51,554 nt of DNA from Deltaproteobacteria bacterium (GCA_016210005.1 JACQVA010000135.1:1-51554); one strand, 5' to 3'. Numbered from the stretch's first letter, positions 43,053 through 51,554 are shown. Program-made: numbers and translations. Notes: generated from the letters alone by a model not told the origin.

Positions 43053-44078
43053 TCAGGCCGCAGGAGCGGCCGGCGGTGCCGCCAGCGCGGCGCGCGTAGC
43101 AATGCGCCGGGGCAAACGCTCGCGCGTCATGTGGTCGATGACCGAGATCAAGATCTCACGCAAGCTGGTGCGTGGCCGGTCGCACAGCAGGGCGTCGAGC
43201 TTGCCCAGGTCCGGCAGGCGGCGTTGCATATCCTCGAAGCCCAGGCCGTAGGCGACCTCGTACGGTACGTACACTATGTCGGAAGATGAGCGCGCTTGCG
43301 CGCGCACCTGGTGGGCGAGCGCGGCGATCGTGGTCTCTTCATCATTGCCGATGTTGATGACCTGACCGACGGCGTCGGGATGCTCGGCCAAGCCCACCAG
43401 CATGCGCACGACGTCTTCGACGTAAGCGAAGCAGCGTTGTTGCTGCCCGTCGCCGTACACCTTGATCGGCCGCCCAGCGATCGCGGCTTCGACGAAGCGC
43501 GGGATCACCATGCCGTAGCGGCCGGTCTGGCGCGGGCCGACGGTGTTGAACAAGCGCGCAACGATGACCGGCACCTTGTGCTCTTCCCAGTAAGCCAAGG
43601 CGAGGAACTCGTCGATCGCTTTCGAGCAGGCGTAACTCCAGCGCCGCTTGGTGGGCGGCCCCATGAGTAAGTCGTCGTCCTCGCGAAAGGGCACGTCGGT
43701 GCGCTTGCCGTAGACCTCACTGGTGGAGGTGAGCAACACCTTGCGATGCTTCTTGGCCGCCATTTGCAGCACCACCTCGGTACCGGCGACGTTGGTGGTG
43801 ATGGTGCGCACCGGGTTCTCAACGATCAGCTGGACCCCGACGGCGGCGGCCAGATGAAAGACCACCTCGCATTGATCGACTAGTTCCGCGACCAGCTGGC
43901 GGTTGCAGACGGAGTCGATGTGATAGGTGAAGCGGGGATGACCTTTGAGGTGGGCGATGTTGTCCATGGCGCCGGTCGAGAGGTCGTCGATGATGGCGAC
44001 GTCGTCACCGCGCGCAATCAGCAGTTCGGCCAGATGCGAGCCGATGAATCCGGCACCACCTGTTATCAGGGCTCTCAT
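43053..44078 (-). CDS. Extended-SDR nucleotide-sugar epimerase/dehydratase
   Basis: 341 residues from the ATG at 44078, fixed by the AAGGAGG site before it. GGAGFIGSH (7-15) binds NAD(P). STSEVYG (118-124) and YACSK (Tyr149, Lys153) form the catalytic triad. ARLFNTVGPRQTGRYGMVIP and YGDGQQQRCFAYVEDV are the sugar-binding regions. The pattern fits UDP-glucose 4-epimerase, UDP-glucuronate decarboxylase or related enzymes; I cannot separate these safely. It should supply an activated sugar for the glycosyltransferases in the cytoplasm. A 60-base gap separates it from the GT4 gene. Confidence 0.87.
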   Translation of the reverse strand: MRALITGGAGFIGSHLAELLIARGDDVAIIDDLSTGAMDNIAHLKGHPRFTYHIDSVCNRQLVAELVDQCEVVFHLAAAVGVQLIVENPVRTITTNVAGTEVVLQMAAKKHRKVLLTSTSEVYGKRTDVPFREDDDLLMGPPTKRRWSYACSKAIDEFLALAYWEEHKVPVIVARLFNTVGPRQTGRYGMVIPRFVEAAIAGRPIKVYGDGQQQRCFAYVEDVVRMLVGLAEHPDAVGQVINIGNDEETTIAALAHQVRAQARSSSDIVYVPYEVAYGLGFEDMQRRLPDLGKLDALLCDRPRTSLREILISVIDHMTRERLPRRIATRAALAAPPAAPAA

Positions 44079-44088
44079 GGTGAGGTGT

Positions 44089-44095
44089 CCTCCTT
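44089..44095 (-). promoter_or_regulatory. Shine-Dalgarno of the epimerase gene
   Basis: AAGGAGG on the minus strand, 10 bases before the ATG at 44078. It excludes the longer frame to 44138. Confidence 0.75.
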
Positions 44096-44138
44096 CGCGC
44101 TCAGGCGGGGCCAGTTGGCGCCGCGGTGTAATGCCCAA

Positions 44139-45356
44139 TCAGCCGAGCGGGTGGGCGCCGGCGACAACGGGGGCGGCGGCCACGCCGCTATGGAGACCGT
44201 AGAATGCGTGCAAGAGATCTTGCCCCGCACGCTCCCAACGGAATTGGGCGGCACGCTGCGGGCCGCGCTGCCGCAGGTTGGCCCGCAACTCGCCATCGCC
44301 GGTGATTCGCTGCAACGCGGCCAGCAATTCGCCGGGCCGCTCGGGCTCGAAAAGCAACCCGGCTTCAGCGACGATTTCCGGCAGGGCGCCACGGGCGCTA
44401 ACCAGCACCGGGGTGCCGCAGGCCAATGCCTCGATTGCCGGAAGACCGAAACCCTCCTGCAAAGACGGCAGCACGAAGGCGGCCGCCGCGTTGTACAACA
44501 GGGCTAGGTCTTCATCCTCGACGTAGCCGGTGAAACACACGGTGCCGTCGAGGTGAAGCCGCGCGCTCTGTTGGCGCAGCGCCGCATGGGCTGAGTAGAA
44601 GACGTCGCCGGAGAAATCCCCGGCCAGCACCAGCCGGTAGTCTGCGTACTCGGGCTGGGCGCGTAGCGCCGCAAAGGCATCAAGCAGCGCCGCCAGGTTC
44701 TTATGCGGGCTGATGCCACCGACGTAAAGTACGAAACGCTGGTCAACCAACCCCAAGCGAGCCAGCAGCGCCAACATCCGCTGGTCGTGCGGGAGGGGGC
44801 GGAAGCAGCCGTTGGCGGCTTCCGAAATCACCAGCATACGTTGCGCGGTAATGCCGAAGCGGCGCGCGATGCCTTGGCGCGAGGCTTCGGATACGGTCAC
44901 AACCAAGTCGGCTTGGGCTCGGGCCGCCAGCAGCTTGAGCCGCCACTGGGCAGCTGCGCGGCGAGTGGCAAAAACCTGCTGCGGCAACTCCTCCGCGATC
45001 ACGTCGTGGATGACCACCGCAATTCGGCCGGGACCGGTAACCGGCACGTAGGTGTAAGCGCTGGGGAAGAACACGACGTCGAATCGCTCGCGGCTGATGG
45101 CACGCGAGGTCAGCCACAGGTCGCGTAGTGAACGGCGCCCGTCGGCGGCAGCCGACCGTGCACCGGGCCGGCGCGTAGGAATGCGGACCACCCGGACTCC
45201 CTCCGGCGCCGGCGGAGCGTCGGCCGCGTCGAAATCAAACAGCAGCGTGTACTCCACGCTGCGGTCGAGCGGCACCATTGCCGCGACCAACTCGCGCGTG
45301 AAGCGGCCGTACCCGCGCCGATTCAGCCAACAGGCGCCGTCGATTCCAACCCGCAT
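44139..45356 (-). CDS. Family 4 glycosyltransferase (GT-B)
   Basis: 405 residues. The N-terminus RVGIDGACWLNRRGYGRFTREL is split over the Gly-rich acceptor loop typical of mannosyl- and rhamnosyl-transferases of family 4. VVIHDVIAEELP and LVVTVSEASRQGI lie in the first domain. The second has LYVGGISPHKNL and LQEGFGLPAIEALACGTPVL with the E-x7-E motif. It acts in the cytoplasm on a lipid-linked acceptor. A strong GAGGAG site precedes the ATG and the gene starts 12 bases after the GT2 stop. The sugar donor is unknown. Confidence 0.89.
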   Translation of the reverse strand: MRVGIDGACWLNRRGYGRFTRELVAAMVPLDRSVEYTLLFDFDAADAPPAPEGVRVVRIPTRRPGARSAAADGRRSLRDLWLTSRAISRERFDVVFFPSAYTYVPVTGPGRIAVVIHDVIAEELPQQVFATRRAAAQWRLKLLAARAQADLVVTVSEASRQGIARRFGITAQRMLVISEAANGCFRPLPHDQRMLALLARLGLVDQRFVLYVGGISPHKNLAALLDAFAALRAQPEYADYRLVLAGDFSGDVFYSAHAALRQQSARLHLDGTVCFTGYVEDEDLALLYNAAAAFVLPSLQEGFGLPAIEALACGTPVLVSARGALPEIVAEAGLLFEPERPGELLAALQRITGDGELRANLRQRGPQRAAQFRWERAGQDLLHAFYGLHSGVAAAPVVAGAHPLG

Positions 45357-45368
45357 CAGCTTGACTCC

Positions 45369-46448
45369 TCAGCGCGCGGCCGGCGGCACCGACAGCTGCC
45401 ACCGCAGCCGCCGCGCCGTGACTCGGTCCCACAAATGCAAGGTCAGCGCCGCGCCCACTGCGACGCCGCAGTACAGGTAGTAGAGCCAGTGCAGCGGCAG
45501 CACACCGGCGGTGAACAGCAGCCCGCGCTTGCGAAGGAAAAAACGGTAGAAGTCGTAGTTCAAGCTGAACAGCGCCGCCGCCAGTGCCGCCAAGGCGCCG
45601 GCAGCTATCGGCCGCAACGGCAGTGTCGCGGGTAACCAGCGCGGCAGCCACGGCTCCGCCAGCGCTACGCCGGCGACCGCCACCAACGCGAACACCAGTA
45701 AGACGCTGAGGCGATGAGTGCGGGTCACGTTCAAGTCGGCCGGCATGGTGCGATCGCGCAGCATGAGCAGGAACCAGGGGATGCCGCGGTCGCGGACGTC
45801 GGTGCGCAGCAGGTTCCACAGCGTCCAGCGCTTCAAGTGGGTGACTTGCACCGCCGGCTCCAGATCGATGCGATGGCCACTGGCGGCCAGCCGGAAGCCC
45901 AACTCGATGTCTTCGATGCACGGCCGCCGATAGGATTCGTCGAAGCCGTGGAACTGCAAGAACAGCGGGCGCCGGATGGCGCCGCAACCGGCCCAAAAGG
46001 TCCACGCTTGCGAGCGGCTGGTTTGGTGAACGTAGTGATGGAAGAGATTCTTGTATTGCGACACGAAACCACGGTGCGCGGGGGTGTCGTCGTACGAACC
46101 CATCAGCGCCTCCACTTGCGGGTGGGCACGGAAGTGGGCGTCGATGCGGCCGAGGGTGTCGGGGTGTACGCACACGTCGGCGTCGATGAACACGAGAATC
46201 TCGCCGCGGGCTTGTTCGGCCGCGCGATTGCGGGCGCGCGCCGGACCGCCGTTGCTGCCAAGTGCCAGTAGGCGCACGCCATGCTTGGCCGCGACGTCCC
46301 GCGAATGATCGGTCGAGGCGTCATCCACGACGATGCACTCGTAGTCGCGGAAGCTGGAGCGCGCCAGTGCCGTCAGAGAGCGATCGAGGAAAGCGGCGCA
46401 GTTGTACGCCGGCACAATCACGGAGAGTCGGACAAGTGGGTGACTCAT
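45369..46448 (-). CDS. Family 2 glycosyltransferase with C-terminal TM helices
   Basis: 359 residues. GT-A motifs: SVIVPAYNCAAF, CIVVDDASTDHS, SNGGPARARN, VFIDADVCV (DAD) and IEDIELGFRL (the ED catalytic region). Three or four hydrophobic helices from about residue 245 to 345 anchor it in the membrane. It probably adds a sugar to a lipid-linked intermediate at the inner face. A GAGG site precedes the ATG. The gap to the upstream GT-C gene is 12 bases, so all three first genes of the cluster are one transcript. Confidence 0.88.
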   Translation of the reverse strand: MSHPLVRLSVIVPAYNCAAFLDRSLTALARSSFRDYECIVVDDASTDHSRDVAAKHGVRLLALGSNGGPARARNRAAEQARGEILVFIDADVCVHPDTLGRIDAHFRAHPQVEALMGSYDDTPAHRGFVSQYKNLFHHYVHQTSRSQAWTFWAGCGAIRRPLFLQFHGFDESYRRPCIEDIELGFRLAASGHRIDLEPAVQVTHLKRWTLWNLLRTDVRDRGIPWFLLMLRDRTMPADLNVTRTHRLSVLLVFALVAVAGVALAEPWLPRWLPATLPLRPIAAGALAALAAALFSLNYDFYRFFLRKRGLLFTAGVLPLHWLYYLYCGVAVGAALTLHLWDRVTARRLRWQLSVPPAAR

Positions 46449-46460
46449 GGCGCGCTTGCC

Positions 46461-47996
46461 TCAGCCCTGCGCGGCGGCCGGCGCGCGCCGGCGCAGCTGA
46501 TAGAGGTCCACGCCGGGATATCGTCGGAGAGCGACGGTCTCGTGCGAGGAGGCCAGGCGTGCGCGGCATGCCGGCGTCTGGTTCTCCCAGTCGCGACCGC
46601 TGAGCAGCCAGAGCTCCGGCCGCTGGTGAAAGTCCGCCAGGCGCGCGGAGTCACGCTGACTGAACTCAGCGCGGCAGTCGTTGAGCGAGACAACGGCAAG
46701 CCCAAGGCCGTAGTAGGTGGCCGCAACCCCTATCTCACCAACGGTGACAACCGGAGCCCCGGCGATCCCCGTCATCCTTACATAAGCGAGCACGTCGGCA
46801 ACGTGCTCCTTGTCGTAGCGCGGATTCCAGTAGTAGTTGGCGAGCGACCACAGCGAGCAGGTCAGCAGGGCGGCGAGTGCTGCCGCCCGCAATAACCCGG
46901 ATCGCAGGCTGGTGATGCCGGCGGCAATCAGCAGCAGAAATGCCGGCAGCGCAACCAAGGCGTAGCGGACGCGATAATTGATGTTCAACAGCAGGGCCAG
47001 CGCGAAGGCGAGCACGAAGGGTCCACCCAGCCAGGGCAGCAGTAAGTCGCCGGCGCCGGGAGTTCGCCACGCCAGTGCAATCCCCGCCGCCAGCAGCGTA
47101 AGAGCCAGTAGCAGCACGATGGCGGCGATCGGATGCTCGGCGGCGACGCTCAGCATGCCGGCATTGTTATGCAGGTCGGCAATGGTCGGCCCGAGGGAAA
47201 AGCCCATGGCGTAGGCGAACAGGGTAAACGGTAGCGCCGCCAATGTGCCCGGCCGCGCCGGCGCCGGGTGCGGCGTCAGGTAGGTGGCGGCGATGGCGAG
47301 AACCGGCACGACGGCGGCGGCCAGCAGCGACAGCGTGACCGCCAGACGCACGGCAAAGCCGCGCCCGGCTGCGCCCGCACGCTGGAGACGCCAGGCCGAC
47401 AGCGCTTGCAAGCCGGCAACGGCAAACGACAGCAAGAACGTGTAGAGATTCAAGACCGTCAGCGTGGCGTAAGCGATCCAGGCCCGTAGCCCGCCGCGGC
47501 GGCTGGCACGCAGCAACGCCCAGTACGACAGCGTTGTCAGCAGCGCCCACAAGGCGTACCAGCGCGCCTCCTGGCTGTACCATATGTCCAGCGGCGAAAT
47601 GGCCAGCAACAGCGCCGCCAGCAGCGCCGTCGGTGGGCCGAACAGCCCGCGGCCGACGAGATAGAGGGAAAACACCCCGGCCACTCCGAATAAGGCCGAC
47701 GGCAGCCGCGCGCTCCATTCGGCGTGGCTGGGGGAGAGAAAGAGATGAGTGATCAAGAGCGAGAGTGGGGCCTGCTGATAGCGGCCGGGGTCGGCCGCGG
47801 GGTGATAGTTGGCGAAGATGGTGGCGAGCGGCTGGGAGGCGACGCGCACCTGGAGCACCTCGTCGATCCAGAAGTTCTCGTCACCCAGCCGGTACAAGCG
47901 TAGCCCCGTTGCCAGCACCAGCAGCGCCAGCACTCTCGTGCGCTCGGGTAATACGGCGGCCCGAGCAGCTGTAACGGCTGATATAAAGCGTGACAT
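46461..47996 (-). CDS. GT39/PMT-like GT-C membrane glycosyltransferase, first gene of the cluster
   Basis: 511 residues with about ten TM helices. The first outer loop has LGDENFWIDEVLQVRVAS, with the IDE pair that matches the catalytic Asp-Glu of PMT-family enzymes, then QQAPLSLLITHLFL and EWSARLPSALFGVAG, both typical. A soluble C-terminal part of about 115 residues contains GAPVVTVGEIGVAATYYGL. It should use a polyprenyl-phosphate sugar in the periplasm. It follows the 283-base intergenic region, so it is the likely first gene of the main transcript. No strong ribosome site is visible. Confidence 0.84.
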   Translation of the reverse strand: MSRFISAVTAARAAVLPERTRVLALLVLATGLRLYRLGDENFWIDEVLQVRVASQPLATIFANYHPAADPGRYQQAPLSLLITHLFLSPSHAEWSARLPSALFGVAGVFSLYLVGRGLFGPPTALLAALLLAISPLDIWYSQEARWYALWALLTTLSYWALLRASRRGGLRAWIAYATLTVLNLYTFLLSFAVAGLQALSAWRLQRAGAAGRGFAVRLAVTLSLLAAAVVPVLAIAATYLTPHPAPARPGTLAALPFTLFAYAMGFSLGPTIADLHNNAGMLSVAAEHPIAAIVLLLALTLLAAGIALAWRTPGAGDLLLPWLGGPFVLAFALALLLNINYRVRYALVALPAFLLLIAAGITSLRSGLLRAAALAALLTCSLWSLANYYWNPRYDKEHVADVLAYVRMTGIAGAPVVTVGEIGVAATYYGLGLAVVSLNDCRAEFSQRDSARLADFHQRPELWLLSGRDWENQTPACRARLASSHETVALRRYPGVDLYQLRRRAPAAAQG

Positions 47997-48279
47997 CAGC
48001 GATATTCGCGACAGCGAGCGATTTACGCGCCGTAATCCGGCGCCGCTTGCTGTTAACGCCGGACCTGGGTCCTCTTACCGAGCCTTGCGCGCGCAACGTG
48101 GAACGTGCTCGGAGATCTTGTGCTCCCCATGCTCTCCTGGAGGAGCGTGGCCTCCGAGCGCGCTTGCCCGGCCCACCCCGAACGCGCTCGGAGAGCACCC
48201 TCGACGGCGCTCCCGCCCTCAGTCACAAGAAGTCTGCGCAGAGACAAGATATGCCGCCAAACCTGCACCGCATATCCCA
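47997..48279. other. Main intergenic region upstream of the glycan cluster
   Basis: 283 bases between the secreted multidomain protein's stop and the first GT-C gene. I see no supported gene. It holds the repeated motif described at 48101-48194, and is the likeliest place for a terminator and the cluster promoter, though I cannot assign clear promoter boxes. Confidence 0.5.
48101..48194. repeat. Three copies of a GCTCGGAG motif, two direct and one inverted
   Basis: GAACGTGCTCGGAGA at 48101-48115 recurs as GAACGCGCTCGGAGA at 48180-48194, one mismatch in 15 bases and 79 bases apart. Between them 48152-48159 (CTCCGAGC) is the inverse complement of 48107-48114. It could be a regulator-binding array or a terminator stem. 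Confidence 0.45.
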
Positions 48280-51200
48280 CTACGGCGCGGGGCGGGCGAT
48301 GACGGCTTCGGCCAGTAGCGCGGTGCAGCGCATGGCGGAGGCGCTGCTGCTGGGGCGGCGGATGCCGCCGCGCAGCGCGTTGAGCGCCGCCAGTGTCCAG
48401 GGCGAGCCGTTGGGCTGGGTGCCGAAGAGCGAGTACACCGCCGGCCAATAGCTGGTGTTGCTGCCGAGCATGCCGCCGATGTTGATGCTCGGTCCCCACA
48501 CGGCGGTGGTGCCGTCGAAAATGCCGGTGGCAAGTTGCCGCGGGTTGGCACTGGTGGTGGCTTGGCGCACCACTGCCAGCAGCGCCACCGCCCGTACTGT
48601 CTCGCCCGGATTTAGACTGATGTCACTCAATGTGTACAGGTCGTTCTCGACCACGGTGGTGTAGACGTAGTCGCTGTCGTTGTTGGGCATGCCGGCGGCG
48701 GCGAAGTCATCCACCTTGGTCCAGTTGGTCGCCGGGCTGGTGGGGGAGCGGCTCCAGGTGATGGCGGCATCGCCGTTGGGCACCAACTCCTGCAGGCGCA
48801 GCACCGGCAGATCCATGCCGTTGCCACCGCTCTGCAGCACCCAGTCGTCGACGTACAACTCCATCGCCGCGGCTTCGGTGCGGGGTGCGCCGATGAAGGC
48901 GTAACGCAACTGCGGTGACACACTGGCCTGCGCCAGCGTCTGCGCGCCCACCAGTTGCCCGTTGATCCACAGCCCGCACTCGACCGTGCCGGGCAGACAG
49001 TCATACACTTGCCCGGTGCCGTTGTGCACGGAGTTGAAGGCCACCTCGTACCACGTGTTTAGCGCCAGGGTGTCGCTCGCGGCGTAGAGGCTACCGCCGG
49101 AATCGGCGTAGTGCAGCTGCAATGCGACACCCCCGCCGGCCGCGGTGGCGTAGAGCGCGCAGCTGCCGCCGCAGTAGGCTGTACTAAAGCCCGCGATCAT
49201 GCGCGGTACGGCCGGCGCGCTGCTCACGCGCAGCTGGAAGTGCTGGCCGGCAGCTGCACCGCCGATGTCCTTGTACAACTCCTCGCTCTGGCCGGTGCCG
49301 GGGGCGAACTTCACCGAGCAGGAGTTATCGGTGGCAACCGGCGGTGCCGGTGTGCGTTGGGTGGAGGGGTTGACGCCGGAGCCCGACCACGCCCCGCCGG
49401 CGGCCTGCCCGCCAAACGGGTCAAGCAGGTGCTGCGTCGGGCCCAGGTTACAGAACTCAAAGCCCGTGGCGAACACGATCTGCGGGGTGGGCGTAGGAGT
49501 CGCGGTCGGGGTGGGCGTGGAGGTGCGAGTCGAAGTGTGGGTTGCGCCGAGCACGGTGATTGCGCCGCTGCTCGCGACCGAGTTGATGCTGGCGCCGTAG
49601 GAATCGCTCAGGTGTGGGCGCTCGCCCGTGAGGGGGTAGACGCCGGGCGCTGCGTTGCCGCTGATCGGGAAGGTGCAGCTAGCCACGATGCCGTCGCCGA
49701 ACGTCGCGGCGCTGCTCATATCCAGTGCCAGGAGCCGCAAGCGCGTCTGCCCTGCCGGTGCCGGCGGGTCGGCCGGCAACGAGGTGCTCAACGAGTGATC
49801 GATCAGCCGGGGATCAATCGTACAGGTCGGGGTGCCGAAGGTGGCGCTATCGAACAACAGATCGAGCTGGGCGGCCGATACCGTGTCGGCGCCGCCCGCA
49901 ACGCTTATTGCCACCGTGGCGGTGCTGCCGCGGGCGCCGGATGCGGTGCCGATTTGCACCGTACCGGTCAAGCCGGTTTCGCCGCTGATGGCATCACCGC
50001 CGGTAGGCCCGTCCGGAGTGCCGCCGCCAGGGCTCTGCGGGGCTCCACTCCAGGCGAAGCAACCATTCAAGGCGTTATTGACCGCGTAGACCAGCTCCTC
50101 CACTGTCACCTCACCGTCGAGCGTGCGGTCAAACCGCTCGCAGGTGCTGAGCGGTTGGTTGCCGAGGGCGATGTTGACGCCGACAACGAGTTCATCCACG
50201 GTCACTTCGCCGTCTCCCAAGCAGTCGCCGGCGCACATGGGCGTGAAACTCAGCGAGAACGAAAGGCTGCCGCCGGGCAGCGAGCAGGCATTGGTCACCA
50301 AGATCAATTGTGTCACGCCTTGCGTGACATTAAAGTTCAGCACGGTGTTGTTGTTGCCGCCGTTGGCGTTGGCGCAGCCGGCGAAGGTGGGCGCGATGCA
50401 CTCGCCGCGCAGGGCCGCCACCACCGGTGCGTAGCCCATGGCAGCCTCGACGCCAACCGTACCGTCATACGGCGGAGTGAAGCGGTACCACACCCCGCGC
50501 TTGGTATTGGTGCACCCTGAGGCCCAGCACGAGTTTGGGACGGCGGGGACGTCATCCGAGGTAGCGGTGGCGATGTTGCGGACATCGAAGAACGGCTCCT
50601 CGACCACGACGGCGTTGTCGCAGAGGTCGTTCTGCGTCAGCTCGCAAGCATCAGCGATCTGGTCCCCGTCCGAGTCCGGCTCGCTGTCGCAGGCATCCCC
50701 GACGCCATCGCCGTCGCAATCGAACTGGAGCGGGTTGGCGACCGTGGGGCAGTTGTCGGTCGGGCATATGTTGGCGGAGAAGCCGGGATCCCCAAGGCCG
50801 TCGCCGTCCGTGTCCGTACACGTATCGCACGCGTCACCGGTGCCGTCGCTGTCGGCATCGAGTTGATCCGCGTTCGCAACGCCCGGACAGTTGTCACAGA
50901 CATCGCCGATGCCGTCCGCATCAGCGTCTGCTTGCTGTGGATTATGCGCTTGCCGCCCGGCGGCGCTTGCCCCGGGGCGGCAATTGTCGCACATGTCGCG
51001 CACGCCATCGCCATCTTCGTCGGGCCCCTGTGTGCAAGGCCCGAGGGTGATAACTGCCACTTCCGTATTGCCTGACCAGTATGCCACGTTCAGCTCCGAC
51101 AACGTGAGCCAGCGAAACGATTCCTCGTTGTTTTTGATGATCTTCACCAGCATCGTGCCGTTGGTTCCGACGACGTAAATTTGCCCAAAGGGGTTGGGTC

Positions 51201-51554
51201 GGATCTGGTGACCCGTCGCCGTCGGGGTGCTCATTGGTGTCACTGGCCTGTTTGGAAGCCGCATAATCCCGTTCTCGTCCGTAGTGCCGGCGATCTCAGG
51301 AGTGTTGTCGATCTGCTCGTGGTCGCTGTCACACGCGCTCTTCTGGTAAAGTTTGACGCCGGCATACGACATTGCACTCCCCGCGTTGTCGAGCACGCGG
51401 ATGTACGTACTAGTGGGCGTATCCCACAGGTACTCGCCATAGTACCCCCCTCGGCGAAACCCGGCGTCGGCGTTCAGCGCCCCGATGGTGTGGCTAGACG
51501 GCATGTCCAGGTACCCGTCGCAAACCCCAACAGGGCAATCATTACTTGTGACGC
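48280..51554 (-). CDS. Large secreted multidomain protein: TSP3 repeats, dockerin-like pair, cohesin-like domain (5' partial)
   Basis: The frame is open to the right window edge, so the protein starts upstream; an internal ATG at 51504 gives 1074 residues. Visible domains in order: a segment with GTTDENGIMRLP; thrombospondin type 3 repeats (DEDGDGVRDMCDNC, DADGIGDVCDNCP, DSDGTGDACD) near 170-290; a beta-rich domain with VWYRFTPPYDGTV; a paired EF-hand region (DCLGDGEVTVDEL and DRTLDGEVTVEEL) near 430-480; a cohesin-like domain (ASGARGSTATVAISV, DLLFDSATF, FGDGIVASCTF) near 515-655; a Thr/Pro linker; and a C-terminal concanavalin-like part with YKDIGGAAAGQHFQLR. The calcium-binding modules and linker fit an extracellular protein. 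Its role is unknown. Confidence 0.87.
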   Translation of the reverse strand, partial: VTSNDCPVGVCDGYLDMPSSHTIGALNADAGFRRGGYYGEYLWDTPTSTYIRVLDNAGSAMSYAGVKLYQKSACDSDHEQIDNTPEIAGTTDENGIMRLPNRPVTPMSTPTATGHQIRPNPFGQIYVVGTNGTMLVKIIKNNEESFRWLTLSELNVAYWSGNTEVAVITLGPCTQGPDEDGDGVRDMCDNCRPGASAAGRQAHNPQQADADADGIGDVCDNCPGVANADQLDADSDGTGDACDTCTDTDGDGLGDPGFSANICPTDNCPTVANPLQFDCDGDGVGDACDSEPDSDGDQIADACELTQNDLCDNAVVVEEPFFDVRNIATATSDDVPAVPNSCWASGCTNTKRGVWYRFTPPYDGTVGVEAAMGYAPVVAALRGECIAPTFAGCANANGGNNNTVLNFNVTQGVTQLILVTNACSLPGGSLSFSLSFTPMCAGDCLGDGEVTVDELVVGVNIALGNQPLSTCERFDRTLDGEVTVEELVYAVNNALNGCFAWSGAPQSPGGGTPDGPTGGDAISGETGLTGTVQIGTASGARGSTATVAISVAGGADTVSAAQLDLLFDSATFGTPTCTIDPRLIDHSLSTSLPADPPAPAGQTRLRLLALDMSSAATFGDGIVASCTFPISGNAAPGVYPLTGERPHLSDSYGASINSVASSGAITVLGATHTSTRTSTPTPTATPTPTPQIVFATGFEFCNLGPTQHLLDPFGGQAAGGAWSGSGVNPSTQRTPAPPVATDNSCSVKFAPGTGQSEELYKDIGGAAAGQHFQLRVSSAPAVPRMIAGFSTAYCGGSCALYATAAGGGVALQLHYADSGGSLYAASDTLALNTWYEVAFNSVHNGTGQVYDCLPGTVECGLWINGQLVGAQTLAQASVSPQLRYAFIGAPRTEAAAMELYVDDWVLQSGGNGMDLPVLRLQELVPNGDAAITWSRSPTSPATNWTKVDDFAAAGMPNNDSDYVYTTVVENDLYTLSDISLNPGETVRAVALLAVVRQATTSANPRQLATGIFDGTTAVWGPSINIGGMLGSNTSYWPAVYSLFGTQPNGSPWTLAALNALRGGIRRPSSSASAMRCTALLAEAVIARPAP

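Noticed and set aside
1-51554. tRNA, rRNA, insertion sequence or phage genes
   Set aside because: I saw no tRNA or rRNA signature, transposase motif, terminal inverted repeats with target duplications, or integrase in the window.

Overview
The window is high-G+C bacterial DNA that is almost fully coding. Every supported gene except the first lies on the minus strand, so the locus reads from right to left. Secreted proteins with Thr/Ser/Pro linkers, paired EF-hand (dockerin-like) motifs such as GDGEVTVDEL, thrombospondin type 3 repeats, FG-GAP and SBBP propellers and Cys-rich modules suggest an uncultured Gram-negative lineage of the Binatota or deltaproteobacterial type. That placement is from memory of protein style, not from a marker gene.

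Layout in transcription order (high to low coordinates). (a) 48280-51554: 3' part of a large secreted multidomain protein. (b) 47997-48279: the main intergenic gap upstream of the cluster. (c) 43053-47996: GT-C membrane glycosyltransferase, GT2, GT4, nucleotide-sugar epimerase/dehydratase. (d) 36371-43021: an unusual acylation cassette made of an MBOAT O-acyltransferase, two SGNH-fold proteins, a carrier protein, a stand-alone adenylation enzyme and an acyl-CoA-dehydrogenase-like enzyme. (e) 30768-36350: GT4, GT2, polysaccharide deacetylase, radical SAM/SPASM protein, Wzx-type flippase. (f) 22565-30761: three polytopic GT-C-like proteins, a polyprenyl-phosphate-type GT2, an isoprenylcysteine-methyltransferase-like protein, a UDP-galactopyranose-mutase-like flavoenzyme and a small one-TM protein. 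(g) 10186-22562: two COG3379-type AlkP-superfamily enzymes, two membrane 'sulfatases', a dockerin/SBBP secreted protein, an SGNH protein and an AftB-like GT-C. (h) 3103-9855: Cys-rich secreted protein, a third membrane 'sulfatase', a polytopic protein, a second UGM-like flavoenzyme with a membrane tail, and a free copy of that tail. (i) 3-2801: a convergent plus-strand Thr-rich FG-GAP protein, cut by the window edge.

The genes read as one envelope-glycan or glycolipid locus. GT2/GT4 enzymes would build a lipid-linked saccharide, the flippase would export it, GT-C enzymes would extend it from polyprenyl-phosphate sugars on the outer face, and MBOAT/SGNH and AlkP-superfamily enzymes would decorate it with acyl and possibly phospho-alcohol groups. 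Many stop/start codons overlap (ATGA, GTGA, TGATG, TAATG), so expression is probably coupled over long stretches.

The most interesting element is the cassette at 36371-43021. It mirrors the Dlt system (ligase, carrier, MBOAT, SGNH partner) but adds a dehydrogenase of the prolyl-carrier type. The binding-pocket residues read from the ligase (D-L-F-C-L-A-L-V-C-K) closely resemble the proline code I recall for PltF/RedM/CloN4, and the dehydrogenase keeps the expected Glu244. My inference is that the cassette makes pyrrole-2-carboxyl-carrier protein and transfers it to a surface glycan. I know of no described system that combines these parts.
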